Source: Prototheca cutis (Eukaryota; Chlorophyta; Trebouxiophyceae; Chlorellales; Chlorellaceae). Taken from it: a DNA stretch of 64,000 nucleotides. The stretch is from positions 1,620,185 through 1,684,184 of the forward strand of contig BCIH01000003.1 of the NCBI GenBank assembly GCA_002897115.2. Direction: 5' to 3'. Shown one piece after another: positions 1-10,547 of the stretch; positions within the stretch are counted from its first letter, which is position 1; the number at the start of each line of letters is the position of its first letter. The notes beneath the pieces were generated by a model. The model saw nothing but the letters and a program-made list of their open reading frames with translations, was not told the DNA's origin and searched no databases. Both the position numbers and the translations under genes were made by a program.

Positions 1-93
<93 letters not shown>
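1..93. repeat. (TG)n microsatellite at window edge
   Basis: About 46 perfect TG units run from the first base and then decay into GA-rich sequence. The tract continues beyond the left edge, so its full length is unknown. In this window GT tracts usually lie just after the 5' splice site of the transcript in the same orientation, so it may belong to an intron of a plus-strand gene further left. That is inference. Confidence 0.97.
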
Positions 94-94
<1 letters not shown>

Positions 95-1089
95 AGTGAG
101 TGAGACAGCCTTAGGAGTCCTCCCAATGTCCCCATCAGACGAGCACAACGCGATGTCTGCACTCCTACTAGAGACAAGACAGCAATCAGTTTCACCTAGA
201 GTGCAATCACTGACGCTACACACCTGTTCCAGAGGCCCAGGGGTATGACGACTGCATGCACATCCCTGGCTATCGCCTTGCAGCAGGCACAGTTCCCTTG
301 CGGCTGTGGGGCTCGTCCCCTCTGCAGGCAGGGAATGATGCCATGGGGACTTCAGGGCAAGTCGGTTCAACAACCCAAGACCTTGCATGAATGCGCACAT
401 AGTAGGGGTCCCGCAAAAGCAATGTAGGCTCAATCATAGAGTAACAATGACACCGTTACTGTACCACTGCGTCGCTTGGGAGGGCTGGTGTACTCAAACT
501 CCTCGCTGATGGTCAGGGGTGAAGGGTTGTGCTTGCCCCTCTTCCGCCTGTCTCGAGGAGCCGACCAGGGCGAGTGCTGCTGCTTCTCCCCACGATCATC
601 CGATGATTCCGTGCGCACAGAGTCATGAAGAATGGAATGCAGCATTCTTCAAGGCCCCTCGCATCCGCCGGTCTCAACAGCGCATGCTGGGGTCCCGGTG
701 GTCGGCCTGCGGCTTGCCGGAGCAACAGGTCTTGACTGCACCCCCTCTGCCAATCAAAATCCGGGAGTAAATGCACCAATAGTATATCCGATGGCAATCA
801 GGGGGGGAACAACGGCGATTTTCGAAATCCCCGACCTAACGTTCCTGGCCTTCGAGCCAAAAATTCGTACAACGCCTCCGGGGAAAATTTCCGGCGGAGA
901 AAACCACTTGCCGGTCTCGGGGATGCAGCTTTTTCACATTTGCATCACAAATCAAGCGCCCACACCAACAAGATGGTCGTGTTCGACTTAGAAATCAATG
1001 TATTGACCGATATCATAATGTGTGCTGTCATTAGAGGCCTTTTTGTGCTCTGATCGAGCTGACCAAGCCTGACCACTGCTGTAGTCACT
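94..1089. other. Left intergenic region upstream of AAR2
   Basis: No convincing complete gene is visible. The only coding-like stretch is a minus-strand candidate 3' exon at 430-645. The last few hundred bases before 1090 should contain the promoter of the AAR2 gene, but I recognise no defined element. Confidence 0.5.
430..645 (-). CDS. Candidate 3' terminal exon, hydrophilic protein tail (weak)
   Basis: A minus-strand frame of up to 71 residues ends in SLLLYD and a stop codon. It is rich in Ser, Arg, Lys and acidic residues (for example RRKRGKHNPSP). An in-frame stop lies just upstream of its first ATG, so if real it would be a last exon spliced to something at higher coordinates. No domain is recognised, and it could be chance coding in GC-rich DNA. 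Confidence 0.22.
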   Translation of the reverse strand: MLHSILHDSVRTESSDDRGEKQQHSPWSAPRDRRKRGKHNPSPLTISEEFEYTSPPKRRSGTVTVSLLLYD

Positions 1090-3148
1090 ATGGCGGCACC
1101 ATACTCGGTTCGCATGGACCCCTCCACCGCCAAGCAGCTGACCCGCACGGGTGCCACGGTGCTCATCCTGGACGCCCCCGAGGGTTTGGCCTTTGGGATG
1201 GACCACCAGGTACAGGAGTTGGGGGCCCTGTGCATAGGCCTGCAGAGCAGAAGTTGGATCGACGTCCCATCACAGACCTCGTCCGCCTGCAAGCTGGGTG
1301 CTGTGGCTCATGCCAATCTAAGCCACGTTTCATGCAGGTATTCCTCGTGGGCAGCGGCTTTATGGGCGTGAAGATGATCCCTCCCGGCATGCACGCCCTG
1401 TCGTTTAGTGCCCGCGGCCGAGTCGGCGGGTTTGGCCCCAGCACCTGCCTGTTCATGGACTTGACCCCGGGGCAGGTCGTCGCAAAGCGCTGGGATGCAG
1501 CAGAGGAGACGCTGACTGACGTGACGGAGGAGGGGGAGCTGGCACGCTGCGTGCAAGCTGTCGCCGACATGCGGTTTGATCGCCAGCTGGCGCCCTACAA
1601 TTTTGGCGCGGGAGATGCCTGGCGCGCGCTGTCGCGCCACCTGTCACCGGCGGTGCTCGACCGCATCGCGCCTGTGGGAGGCTATGTCTCGGGGGCAGGT
1701 GAACCCGAACCTGGGGCCGGGCGTCGGGCGCCCACGCAGGCCGAGGCGCGCCTGGAGGAACAGCTGGCGCGGGGTCATGCCCAGGCTCGAACGACTTCCT
1801 CGGCCGATGCCACGCAGCCAGGGCCTTTGCACGCGGCCAACAACAGGAGCGCCGCCGTGCAGGCAGCATCTGCGGAGGTCGACAACAAGAGCGCCGCACA
1901 GACGGGGCGCTGCTTTTACACCAGGGTACCGACGGCCGCTGAGGGCGCCAGGGACAAGACGGCAGCACAACGATCCGCAGAGGGTATGGACAGGAGTCCG
2001 GCGCTGGAACGGCTGCTAGTGGAGGGGTACAGCGGCGATGACCAACTGATGCTGGGTGCGTGGTCTGGTGAGGCACTGGAAGGGCTGCTGAAGAAACGTG
2101 TGACCTCGATGAGGTGCTGCATTTTCATTGCACAGAACACATCTCCATTGTTTGTGGGGGACGGAGTGGGACTGTGGCTGGGGGTTTGACTGCATGCGTT
2201 GGCATGGATCCACCGGGCAAAACGCGCAATGCTCCATGCCGTGCCGGGAAGACATCTCGCCGTCCTTTCTCAAAGCGCCCCCAATTTTCTGGCCCATGCA
2301 CAACAGGCGAGCTGCAGTTTGCTTTCTTGGCGTTCCTGTTGGGCCACTCGCTGGCGGGGCTGGCGCAGTGGCGGCGGCTGCTCTTGCTGGCCTTTCAGTG
2401 TGTTGCTGCGGCTGTTGGACCAAGGAGGGCCTTGTATGCAGAACTGTTGGCCTGTCTGGCAGCCCAGCTCTCCATCGGCATGGTATTGTGGTGGGTGGGG
2501 GGGGATTTGTCTTCGAAGAGGGAATAATCTGGGGAGTTTGGGGGAGATGGCAGCCATTGGGGCCTGAGGTGGTGGTCCATCATTGCAGGAGCGTGTTCAC
2601 ATTCGAGTGGACGCTCAGCATGGATCTGAGAGCGATCTGTGGCGATTCATGTGTGTGGGCACCGCATTGTGAGTGGTGGACTCAGGGACAAGAACAGCCA
2701 TGTGCCGCTCGTCCCATGTCGGCCAACCCTTCCATCGCCGCAGGGAGGGGCCGAGGGCGCGGAGGGAAGGCAAGGTCTGCTGAACGACCTGCTTCAGGAC
2801 AGCTTCCTAGGGCGTGCACTGCCCCAGGCGAGACAATTGGCGGGGTTGGGTATCCATGGTGGGTGCCCCGCATGCCGTGCCGGCCCACCATGTGCTCAAT
2901 GCCTTGTACCATGCCGACCGAGCCCCATTCTGTGCACCACCGTCATCACACTGCAGTGGGTGCGGGACATCCGAGAGGAGAACGACGGGCAGCTGCCACC
3001 AGAGTTTATGGCTCCCATTGCCGAAATGGACAAGGTGGTGAGCAGAACAGGGCTGCAACTGGGCCTGGCGGCACCGCACGTCCAGGATTTGGATGACGAA
3101 GACGAGGATGGGCCAGTGATCGTTGACCCCGATGGGCCCATGTACTGA
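1090..3148 (+). CDS. AAR2: AAR2-family pre-mRNA splicing factor (U5 snRNP assembly)
   Basis: AAR2 chaperones Prp8 during U5 snRNP biogenesis in other eukaryotes. Six exons close in frame: 1090-1209, 1338-2055, 2307-2482, 2589-2654, 2744-2827 and 2957-3148, giving 451 residues. The N-terminal beta domain carries the family hallmarks GATVLILDAPEG and GVKMIPPGMHALSF (about residues 20-60). The helical C-terminal domain has GELQFAFLAFLLGHSLAG, matching the AAR2 C-domain. Between them (about 155-275) lies a long low-complexity linker rich in Ala, Arg and Gln that is not expected in the family core. The protein ends in a strongly acidic tail (DLDDEDEDG). Exon 4 is the least certain. The last intron (2828-2956) is in frame only with a GC donor. 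Confidence 0.88.
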
Positions 3149-3417
3149 AAATCTTGAAGTCGCTTCCATGAAATTGACATTACAGACAAGTAGAGGAATG
3201 ATGGGGTGATGTGAACGGGCGCGCCCAAATGCTGATAGGAGGCGGCCCCCGCAGGCGGGTATCCAAGAAATGCAGAGTCAGACTTGGCATGCATTCATTG
3301 CGTGACCCTCGACACTTTTCGCAGTGCAGAGGTCGCCGCGGGCCCCAGCCCAGAGGCCGAAACCTGCGGCGATATGGCTAATGCCAAAGGAAGAAAGGTG
3401 TGCCAGGGGGGCAATGC

Positions 3418-3741
3418 TCAGCTCTGCCCTGGCGTCTTGGGCGTCTCGAGCTTCTTGTCAAAAGGCTCAGGCCTGACGTTGGTGTTGGTGACGACCGCGT
3501 ACAACCCCAGGAAGCAGATGTTTGCGCCTGCGTTGTCGTCGCGGCGATGGATCACGCCGCATGCCGGGCACTGCAGGACAGAGTGGCTCCAGTTGGCGCT
3601 GGCAATGTGGACCAGGCACCCTTTGTGATGGCACTTGCAGCAAATCTGCGGAGCGGCATGTTTGGTCCGGGGGGGTTTGGGCGGCTCCCAGCCAGTTGAC
3701 ACCTCGCATGCAGCGTGCGCTCGTGCTTGTGAAAGCGCACT
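3418..3741 (-). CDS. TnpB/Fanzor-like C-terminal zinc ribbon, probably a fragment
   Basis: The minus-strand frame shows CCKC and CPAC, 23 bases-worth of spacing apart at about twenty residues, followed by HRRDDNAGANI. This is the order seen at the C-terminus of IS605 OrfB/TnpB and eukaryotic Fanzor nucleases: two CxxC knuckles, then an RDxNAAxNI motif carrying the last RuvC aspartate. A short tail (RPEPFDKKLETP) leads to the stop. The upper end is set at a plausible acceptor at 3742-3744. I found no RuvC-I or RuvC-II motif in the roughly 1 kb upstream on this strand, so this is either a decayed element, a domesticated fragment or the last exon of a gene with distant exons. No terminal inverted repeats were seen. 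Confidence 0.45.
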   Translation of the reverse strand, partial: SALSQARAHAACEVSTGWEPPKPPRTKHAAPQICCKCHHKGCLVHIASANWSHSVLQCPACGVIHRRDDNAGANICFLGLYAVVTNTNVRPEPFDKKLETPKTPGQS

Positions 3742-3755
3742 CTGCACATGCGTGC

Positions 3756-3835
3756 TCACACATAAGCGCACCCGCCACCCACCCACACGCGCACGTCCAC
3801 ACACGCACGCCTACCCACCACCACACAACGGTGGC
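3756..3835. repeat. CA/CCCA-rich low-complexity tract
   Basis: On the plus strand the stretch is almost entirely CA, CG and CCCA units (GT-rich on the minus strand). It lies immediately upstream of the zinc-ribbon exon on the minus strand and may be intronic to that gene. A donor-like site at about 3838 (minus strand) would fit, but the exon upstream is not identified. Confidence 0.8.
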
Positions 3836-4924
3836 CGCAGATGTGCAACGGTGCCTCCGTGGATTTGCCGATCGGATGTTGCAGCTGTTGACAGACTGGC
3901 TATCAGGTGGCAGCAAAGCAGGGGACCAGGACCAGCCCAGGGTCCTGCCGGGGATCTGGGAGCTCGCCAGGAGTCCGGCGAGCGGTGCGAAAGTGCAGAC
4001 CCTGCAGTAACATGCCAAAGAACATGCCACGGATGGGACTGCGGCCACTGACGCAATGTAACGGTCGCCCTGGGGGCTCCACACGTCTCCCACTCTGCAG
4101 TGTGGAAATAGTTGGAATTGTTACCCCCCAGGCTGCCCGTTGGCCTGCCGCCCAACCACCACATCCAGGTGGATTCCACATTTTCCAACCTTGTTTTCTT
4201 GTCACGATTCGCCTTGCTAGTGACAAGTACCACCTTCTCGCCTTGCAAGCATGGCCTGCAACTCCCGGCCTGGGACTCTTTCTCATCTCAGACAATGGTC
4301 CTTGTATCGTTGCATGGCAGCCCACTGTTCCGTTCCAGGAAGTGGCGTAATGATCAAGGGTCTTTAAGACGGTGTTGGTGAAACCCCTTCAGTCGCGAAT
4401 ACCAGGTGCTCTTTCCATCTCTCGTCTTCTAAGATTTGTTGATATAAATAATTCTGGAAGAAAAAGGCGCGGCAAAGGCATTTCTCCGCTGTTCAGAGGT
4501 CCCGATCTTTGGTACGGCGCTCCGGGGTGCTTTGGGGGGGGCCTGCGTGCAGGCACGCCCACCTCCTTCTCAGAGGTGCCCGCAGACTGCGTCAGTGCTT
4601 TGGGATAAAATTTGTCGTGCATCGGGCGAGGTTGGTGGGCGTAGGAGGGCCCTGAAGACCATGTGTCAAGACCCCCCCCCCCCCCCCCCCCCAAGCACAG
4701 CATATTCTGGGGAAGAGTAAATCCTCGACAAATCACAACTACGCGACAGCTTCCGGCGACGTTACCTTTGCGATTGCGATCGGCCCCGGTGCGGGAGCCT
4801 ACATCCGCGGGCCTGACGCCTTCCCATTATCACTTTCAACAAACATTTTACTCCGCACCTAAGAGTGATTGTCAACTGAGAAGACAATATATCTGCCAAT
4901 ATCCTGCAGTTTGCAGTGCGAACC
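3836..4924. other. Mostly non-coding interval before the 4925 gene
   Basis: Several overlapping open frames exist but none has a recognisable domain or a credible exon chain. The notable element is the 21-base C run at 4672-4692, followed by an acceptor-like CAG at 4698-4700. By analogy with the other introns of this window it could be the end of a 5' UTR intron of the gene starting at 4925. Confidence 0.5.
4672..4692 (+). repeat. Poly-C run (21 C) ahead of a possible 3' splice site
   Basis: Twenty-one consecutive C are followed within eight bases by an AG. The arrangement matches the C-run plus AG seen at several mapped 3' splice sites downstream, for example those ending at 17993, 21752 and 25271. 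Confidence 0.9.
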
Positions 4925-5566
4925 ATGAACTCGCTCGCTCGTGTCGGTGCCGGGACCCTGCAGCGGATCACAGCTGCGGAACAGGCCTGGCTCCCTGCGC
5001 TTTCTTGCGCTTCAATGCGATTTATCCATTCCAATGGAAGTGTGATGACCCAGCCTGAGGTGGGTTTTGGGACGTGCGGGCTGGGACCGACACCGGCTCA
5101 CTGGGGCCGCGCATGGTGGTCCTCCCGGGGGACGCCGATGGCAACCTGGGCTGAAGCCGACCCGTGTCCTTTCCTTTCCCTGCAGCGCGGGTGCTCCATA
5201 GATGAGATTAAGCAGGCCGCCAAGCGCGCCGGCGACGCATCCAAGGACTGGATGTCCGGGTCGTCGGAGCATGCCCCCCGCGCCATGGAGGTGAACGTGA
5301 GCATCACCGAGGAGCTGTACGTGGACACCAAGCGCGCCCTGGAGGACCCCCTGGGCATCGGCAGGCAACGGGCCGAAAAGGCGCTGGACCACGTGCAGCA
5401 CACGGCAGGCAACCCACGGATGGAGGACGCCAGACTGGCCGACGCAACCAAGGCATCTATCGCCTCGGCTGCCAAGGAATCGAACAGCAGGACCATGGCC
5501 GACGCTCGCATCAACCAGGCCGCATCAGAGGACAAGGGCAAAGGCAGCGGCGGTGGCAGCCCGTAG
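4925..5566 (+). CDS. Small hydrophilic protein, probable mitochondrial targeting
   Basis: Two exons (4925-5059 and 5186-5566) give 171 residues. The N-terminus MNSLARVGAGTLQRITA is basic, amphipathic and free of acidic residues, as in a mitochondrial presequence. The mature part is very hydrophilic, rich in Ala, Asp, Glu and Lys, with no membrane segment and only one Cys (exon 2, RGCSIDE). It contains ALDHVQHTAGNP and ends in a Gly-Ser tail (GKGSGGGSP). The composition recalls LEA or stress-type organelle proteins, but I do not recognise a family. The ATG at 4925 is chosen because the in-frame codon upstream (4916) is GTG. Confidence 0.62.
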   Translation: MNSLARVGAGTLQRITAAEQAWLPALSCASMRFIHSNGSVMTQPEVGFGTCGLGPTPAHWGRAWWSSRGTPMATWAEADPCPFLSLQRGCSIDEIKQAAKRAGDASKDWMSGSSEHAPRAMEVNVSITEELYVDTKRALEDPLGIGRQRAEKALDHVQHTAGNPRMEDARLADATKASIASAAKESNSRTMADARINQAASEDKGKGSGGGSP

Positions 5567-6666
5567 AGGGAACCTCGTGCGGCCAGGAGGGCAGGCCTCA
5601 CCCCGGCCAGGTCTGTGAGTCCATGGCTACTGAGTCGACCCCCAGCATTGCGTCAGTGCGGGGGGATGGTCACTTGGGGTGGTGCATCAAACCCCCGTTC
5701 CAGCATGCATGTTCTTCCCCAAGGGACTTGTCTTTGTGGTGGGAGTGCATCCCGGCCCACCAGTGGCGCAGCTGCACAACCAGTACCATTGATCATCCAA
5801 CCAATAACGTGCGCATAAACTAATACATCCATTTCCTGTCTCGCGTATTTCTGTTCCGCTGCTTGTCCAGTGCATGAGAAGATTTGCATCTTATGTGTGC
5901 CAGGCATGACGTCTGCACTTCCCCCGTCGAGAGCTTGTATTGTGCCATGCAGAGAGCAGGCCGCAGCTTACAAGGCGGCCCACATGTTTTCATCTGCGAT
6001 CTTCATTCCCGAGCCTGGAAGCAGGCCCCTTTTTCCTCTCATCGCACACCCACCCACCAGCATCGCTGGCTGTAACTGAACCTGTTGCACCACAGGTGGT
6101 GTTATGTCCTCGGGCGAGTTTCCTCCTTCAGACTCGTAGGATTGGGGCGGCCGAGCCAATGGCAGGCTTGCGAGGTGCAGAGCCATGGCAAATGCGCAGT
6201 TCCCAGCGCGCTGGAGAACTGCCTCCGTCCGTTGACAACTTCGCCTCCTGCCCGGCATTGGCTGCCAAAACACTCCCCTCATCTGCACTCGATGCCTGTG
6301 GCTTCACCAAAAACCAACAACGAGCTAGACAAGTGCTAATTCAGATAGCTAGCATGGATGCGGATGCGCAGATCCATTGTAGAATGCAAAGAAATTGCAG
6401 TTATGCGGGGCCGGTTTGTCGCTCGCTGGGTCTGATCGTGCGGGATGCCCCACGTGGGCACACAGGGATTCTCGGATGGTGCCGAGTTCAATCCGGGTTT
6501 CTCCCCTCTGGCGCCATTCGAGCGTGCTAGCCTGCCCGGCGCCCTCCCGCTCGCAGCTGTGCAAACAAGCGCAATTCTCTTTCTCGGAACGTGTGTGGTG
6601 GTGTACAAATACCTCTGCAGGCCGTGGACAGTCGCCACGCCCCGGGGCCCGCAGGGCTCGTGTGCC
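5567..6666. other. Intergenic region, no supported gene
   Basis: About 1.1 kb between the 4925-5566 gene and the O-acetyltransferase. Frames on both strands are short and lack domain signal or usable splice pairs. It should hold the 3' UTR of the left gene and the promoter of the right one. No further element is recognised. Confidence 0.5.
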
Positions 6667-9600
6667 ATGGAAGGCCAAGATCCCCGCGCGCAAGATCTGG
6701 GCGGAATTCTTAGCACGGCGCAGGCAAGTGACCTGCATTATGACGAATGCACTTGTTACCGGTATTCAGTGGGATTCAATGAGGCGACTGCGCTTCGTGC
6801 GTGCAATGGAGCGCAGCTTGCGGGCCCGACTGCGGCAGTTGCAACGCCCTGCGGGATCTTCCCCCCGCCTCACCGTGGCTCCCACCTCTGGATCCGCAGA
6901 TCGGCTGTTTGTTCTTATACACATTGATAGTAATTTTGTGGCTGTATGCGGAGTATGTGGTCTGGCGCCACGGCAGGTGGGTGGGTGGGCGTGTTCTGTG
7001 TTGGGGGAGCTAGGCGCCTCTGCTCTGCGCCTGGTCCTGCATGCATGACGGGACATTGTCTCCCTCCGTGGGAGTTCACCTGTTCCATTTGCAATACTAT
7101 TCTCCAAACGCACCTCTGTAGTCCCTCGTTGGGCTCCCCTGCCGCCGAGCACACCAAGCGCCGGGAGGTGGCGCTGCCGACCGTCGATGTCGCCAGCACC
7201 CCCGGAGACTCCGACGCCCGTGCGCACGCGGAAGACCCCGAAGCGGCGCGCCTGATGTCCCAGTCGACCCCAGATGTCGGCAAGCTGTCGCCCGCCAACT
7301 CGGCAGCGGGCCTCCTGCTGACCCCCCAGCCGACGCTGAGCGGATGGTCCACGTCACCGTCACCGAGCCTGATGCCGCAGTGGCTGTCACTCAAGCCGGC
7401 CGCCCTGGTCCCCGTGCTGCCCGCGCTGCGGGCGACTGCCGAGGCCGGTGCGTGGATCACCTGGTTCTTCATCGCCGACCGCATGACGGTTGTCAGCACC
7501 ACTGAAAAGGTCCGCTGCGCTGCGCGAGAGCCTGGGCTGTAAAGAGGGTTTTGCGGTCCGAGGGGCATGCAGAATAGGCAGCCTGCAAAATTGGGATCTC
7601 CATCTTCTTTGCCCAACGAGACCTCGCCCTTCCACCTTCCTTCACCACCCGCCCGCCCACTCTCCCACGACCACCCACGACCCACTGCAGCACTACGTGC
7701 GTGACACATTCTTGTTCCTGTTTGTGGTGCTAACCCTGGTGGCGGCCGGCGCGAGTGCGGCTCCCGTGTCCCGGGGTCCCATCGCGCTCAACCGGCAGCA
7801 GACGGAGGAGTGGAAGGGCTGGATGCAGGTGCTCTTCCTGCTCTACCACTACTACGCTGCCAAGGAAATTTACAACGCCATCCGCGTGTTTATCGCCGCC
7901 TATGTCTGGATGACGGGGTACGGCAACTTTTCGTACTACTACAAGACAAACGACTACGGCCTGGGAAGGTGGGTGGAAGTGGGGGTGGTGGTGGTGGTGC
8001 AAACGGAGGGCCGGCTCCCTTTTTTTGCGGGGGGGGGGGGGGGGGGATTATACTAAAAGCAACTAGAACTAACAAAAGTTCCACCTGAGAACCCCATCCA
8101 CACATCATGGTTCACGTGCAGGTTTTGCCAGATGATGTGGCGGCTCAACGCGCTAGTCACCGTGTGCTGCCTGGCGCTGAACAACTCGCTGATGCTGTAT
8201 TACATCTGCCCCATGCACACCCTCTTCACTGTCATGGTCTATGCTGGTACGTCGTCGGTTGGAGGGTGGTTGAGCTCGTAGGTGGTGGGGCATTTGGGGA
8301 TTTGGGCGCCTTCTGTGGTCGTCGGCGCTGCATCATCGTCATTGCGCCACGCCGCAACCCCCAACCTCCCCCACCCCTACACCGCCTTACAGCGCTGGGC
8401 CTTGGGTACAAGCACAACAAGTCAAGGGGCATGATCTGGGGCAAGATTGCCGCGTGCATCATGGTGGTCTTTGTGTGCTGGGAGATCAAACCCGTGTTTG
8501 ATCTGATCTGGTCGCCGCTGGCCCCAATCCTGTCCTACGTCGACCCACGGCGCCCTGTCGAAGATGGCATGTATGGTGCGTCCGGGCGAGCTGCCATTTG
8601 GTTTTTGGTTTGTAACTGCTTGGCGGCAGCGATGAGATGGTGCAGTCGGTCTCTCGCTTGAATTTTGTCTCAGATCGAATGTACGGCCCCCACTCCCCAA
8701 CACATCACAGAGTGGTACTTCCGAACGTCCCTGGACCGTTACATCTGGATTTTTGGCATGGTGTGCGCGTACCTGCACCCGCACTATGAGCGTGCACTGG
8801 CGGCAGTGGAGAGCCTCGATCGCCGGGGCAAGACTGCCGCCCGCACAGTCATCCTTGCAGGTGTGTTTGTGTGCTGATGTCTGGTCATGCAGTCTCCCTC
8901 GTCACATTGGCAAAGTTTCAGTCGCTGCTATACTGTGTACGTTGGGGTGAAACAAGCATGGCAAAGAGCATCATCCCCTGCACTCGCAGTGACATGCGGC
9001 GTCGGTTACACGTGGTACAACCACATTTACTTGCTGCCAAAAGAAGACTACAACGCACTGCACCCCTACACGTCCTGGATCCCCATCACCGGTATGGGGC
9101 CCTCATCGACTTGTTGGTTCAGGGTTGTCGTGCCTGGTGGTGGCGTGTTGCACATGCATACACTCAAAGTGCTTCCTGTGGAACCACTCTTTCTTTGGTC
9201 CCTTGGCTCACCGGCCGTGTCAGCTGACACCAAACAAAGTCAAACAGACGGACCAAACCCCGAGTCTCCCAAACGCAACTTTTTACCGCCCAGCACCACC
9301 ACTAAATGCAGTGTTCATCGTGCTGCGAAACTTCACGCCATCGCTGCGGAACGTGAACCTGGCGCTGTATGCGTGGCTAGGCACGCTGACCCTGGAGACG
9401 TACATCGGTCAGTTCCACACCTGGCTGCTGTCGCGGCTGCCAGACGGCCAGCCCGTGCTGCTGCTGGCCTTCCTGCCGGCCTACCCGCTGCTCAACTTTG
9501 CCGCGGTGAGTGCACTGTACGTGCTGGCATCGTGGCGCTTGCACGGCGCAACCATGGTCCTCAGGGACGCGCTGGTGCCGCACGACGACAACCGCAAGCT

Positions 9601-9700
9601 GGCGCGCAACGCTGTGCTGGGTGTCGTGCTCGCGATCTTTGTCGGCATGTCGGCTGCCGGGATCAAAAGCATGGACGCCGCGCTCTCAACGCAGCCATGA
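6667..9700 (+). CDS. RWA/Cas1p-type polysaccharide O-acetyltransferase, multi-pass membrane
   Basis: The protein belongs to the Cas1p/REDUCED WALL ACETYLATION family, which supports O-acetylation of wall polysaccharides or glycans in the Golgi. Nine exons (6667-6723, 6900-6976, 7122-7509, 7691-7968, 8122-8246, 8393-8575, 8711-8860, 8990-9091 and 9312-9700) close to 582 residues. The first membrane segment ([17 protein letters not shown]) precedes a soluble loop encoded by exon 3. Family hallmarks follow: [59 protein letters not shown] and [18 protein letters not shown]. About ten hydrophobic helices follow exon 3. The start at 6667 is inferred: it needs a GC-AG first intron (6724-6899) whose donor context CAG|GCAAGT is the classic one. 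An 18-base G run lies in intron 4. Confidence 0.9.
8029..8046 (+). repeat. 18-base G run inside an O-acetyltransferase intron
   Basis: The run lies about 60 bases after the donor of the intron 7969-8121, preceded by a T run and by GTG-rich sequence. It is one of the donor-side G-rich tracts discussed in the findings. Confidence 0.95.
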
Positions 9701-10547
9701 AGATCAAAGCTGGCGTGGTCGGGCAAGCGTGAGGTCCCACGACCCAGGCTGGCCCGAGGCTAGCCTGGGTCCTGCCAACCCACAGGGCACAAGTTCCTCC
9801 CCTACGCTGCTGGTCCCAGACACCAGGCTGATGCCATCCAATTCCTCCTCTCGCTCCTGCTTTGGGTGTGGGGAGCTTCTGAGCCCGCGGCCCCCGGCCC
9901 TGCTTTCCTGGCTCCGGCTTCCTGGTCCCGACGTGATCACATGAACCCCATGCGCCGTGTGCATGAAACCCCTACGTTGCCCCTTGTCACGCTCGTTGGG
10001 TCGTGGGTCTTCGGAAGAAAGAAAGAAAGCACCGGCGCACCGCTCTTCCAGTTCCCAAACTCCATGCCCCCACCGGAGGAACACAGCGCTGCCTCTTGTT
10101 CTCCCGTTTTGCTTGCCAGTCATCGAATGCACGTCGCTCAAGACTTCTCCTTTGGTGTTGTCCGTCGCTGCATGCCCATCGCCCGCTGCACCTCTCACCG
10201 TCCAGTCGGCGCCAGGCGTGAACATTTGGAGCAGTAGTTTCCAGTTTTTGGTTTCCCTGCAAGGTGCATCCCCCCCCCCCCCTTTGGGGTGATCTCGAAC
10301 AGTCCTTGGCAAGACCCNCCNCCCCCTGTTCCTCGACTTCCAGTTGTTTTCCTTTCATCCATTGTACAACCTTGCTTGGTCACTGGTAAAATGGTGCAAT
10401 ACAGGGTTAGTAACAAAAGGTCACTCGCGCTCTCTCTCACTCACGTCAACAGACAGGTGCTGGTGCTCCATGCCCTTTGGAAGGACACGGCCACGCAAAG
10501 GCCATGCCCCCGGCATTGGCTGGGCCACCCCCACCTGGATCCACGGC
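9701..10547. other. Convergent spacer with two unresolved bases
   Basis: The interval separates the 3' ends of the plus-strand O-acetyltransferase and the minus-strand AP-4 sigma gene, so it holds both 3' UTRs. It contains a C run at about 10271-10282, ambiguous bases near 10318-10321, and no supported gene. Confidence 0.55.

Noticed and set aside
1..93. (TG)n as a telomere-associated repeat
   Set aside because: No TTTAGGG or related telomere units occur nearby, and similar GT tracts are found in introns throughout the window.
1..248. Open frame coding for repeated Cys-Val from the left edge
   Set aside because: It is only the translation of the (TG)n tract.
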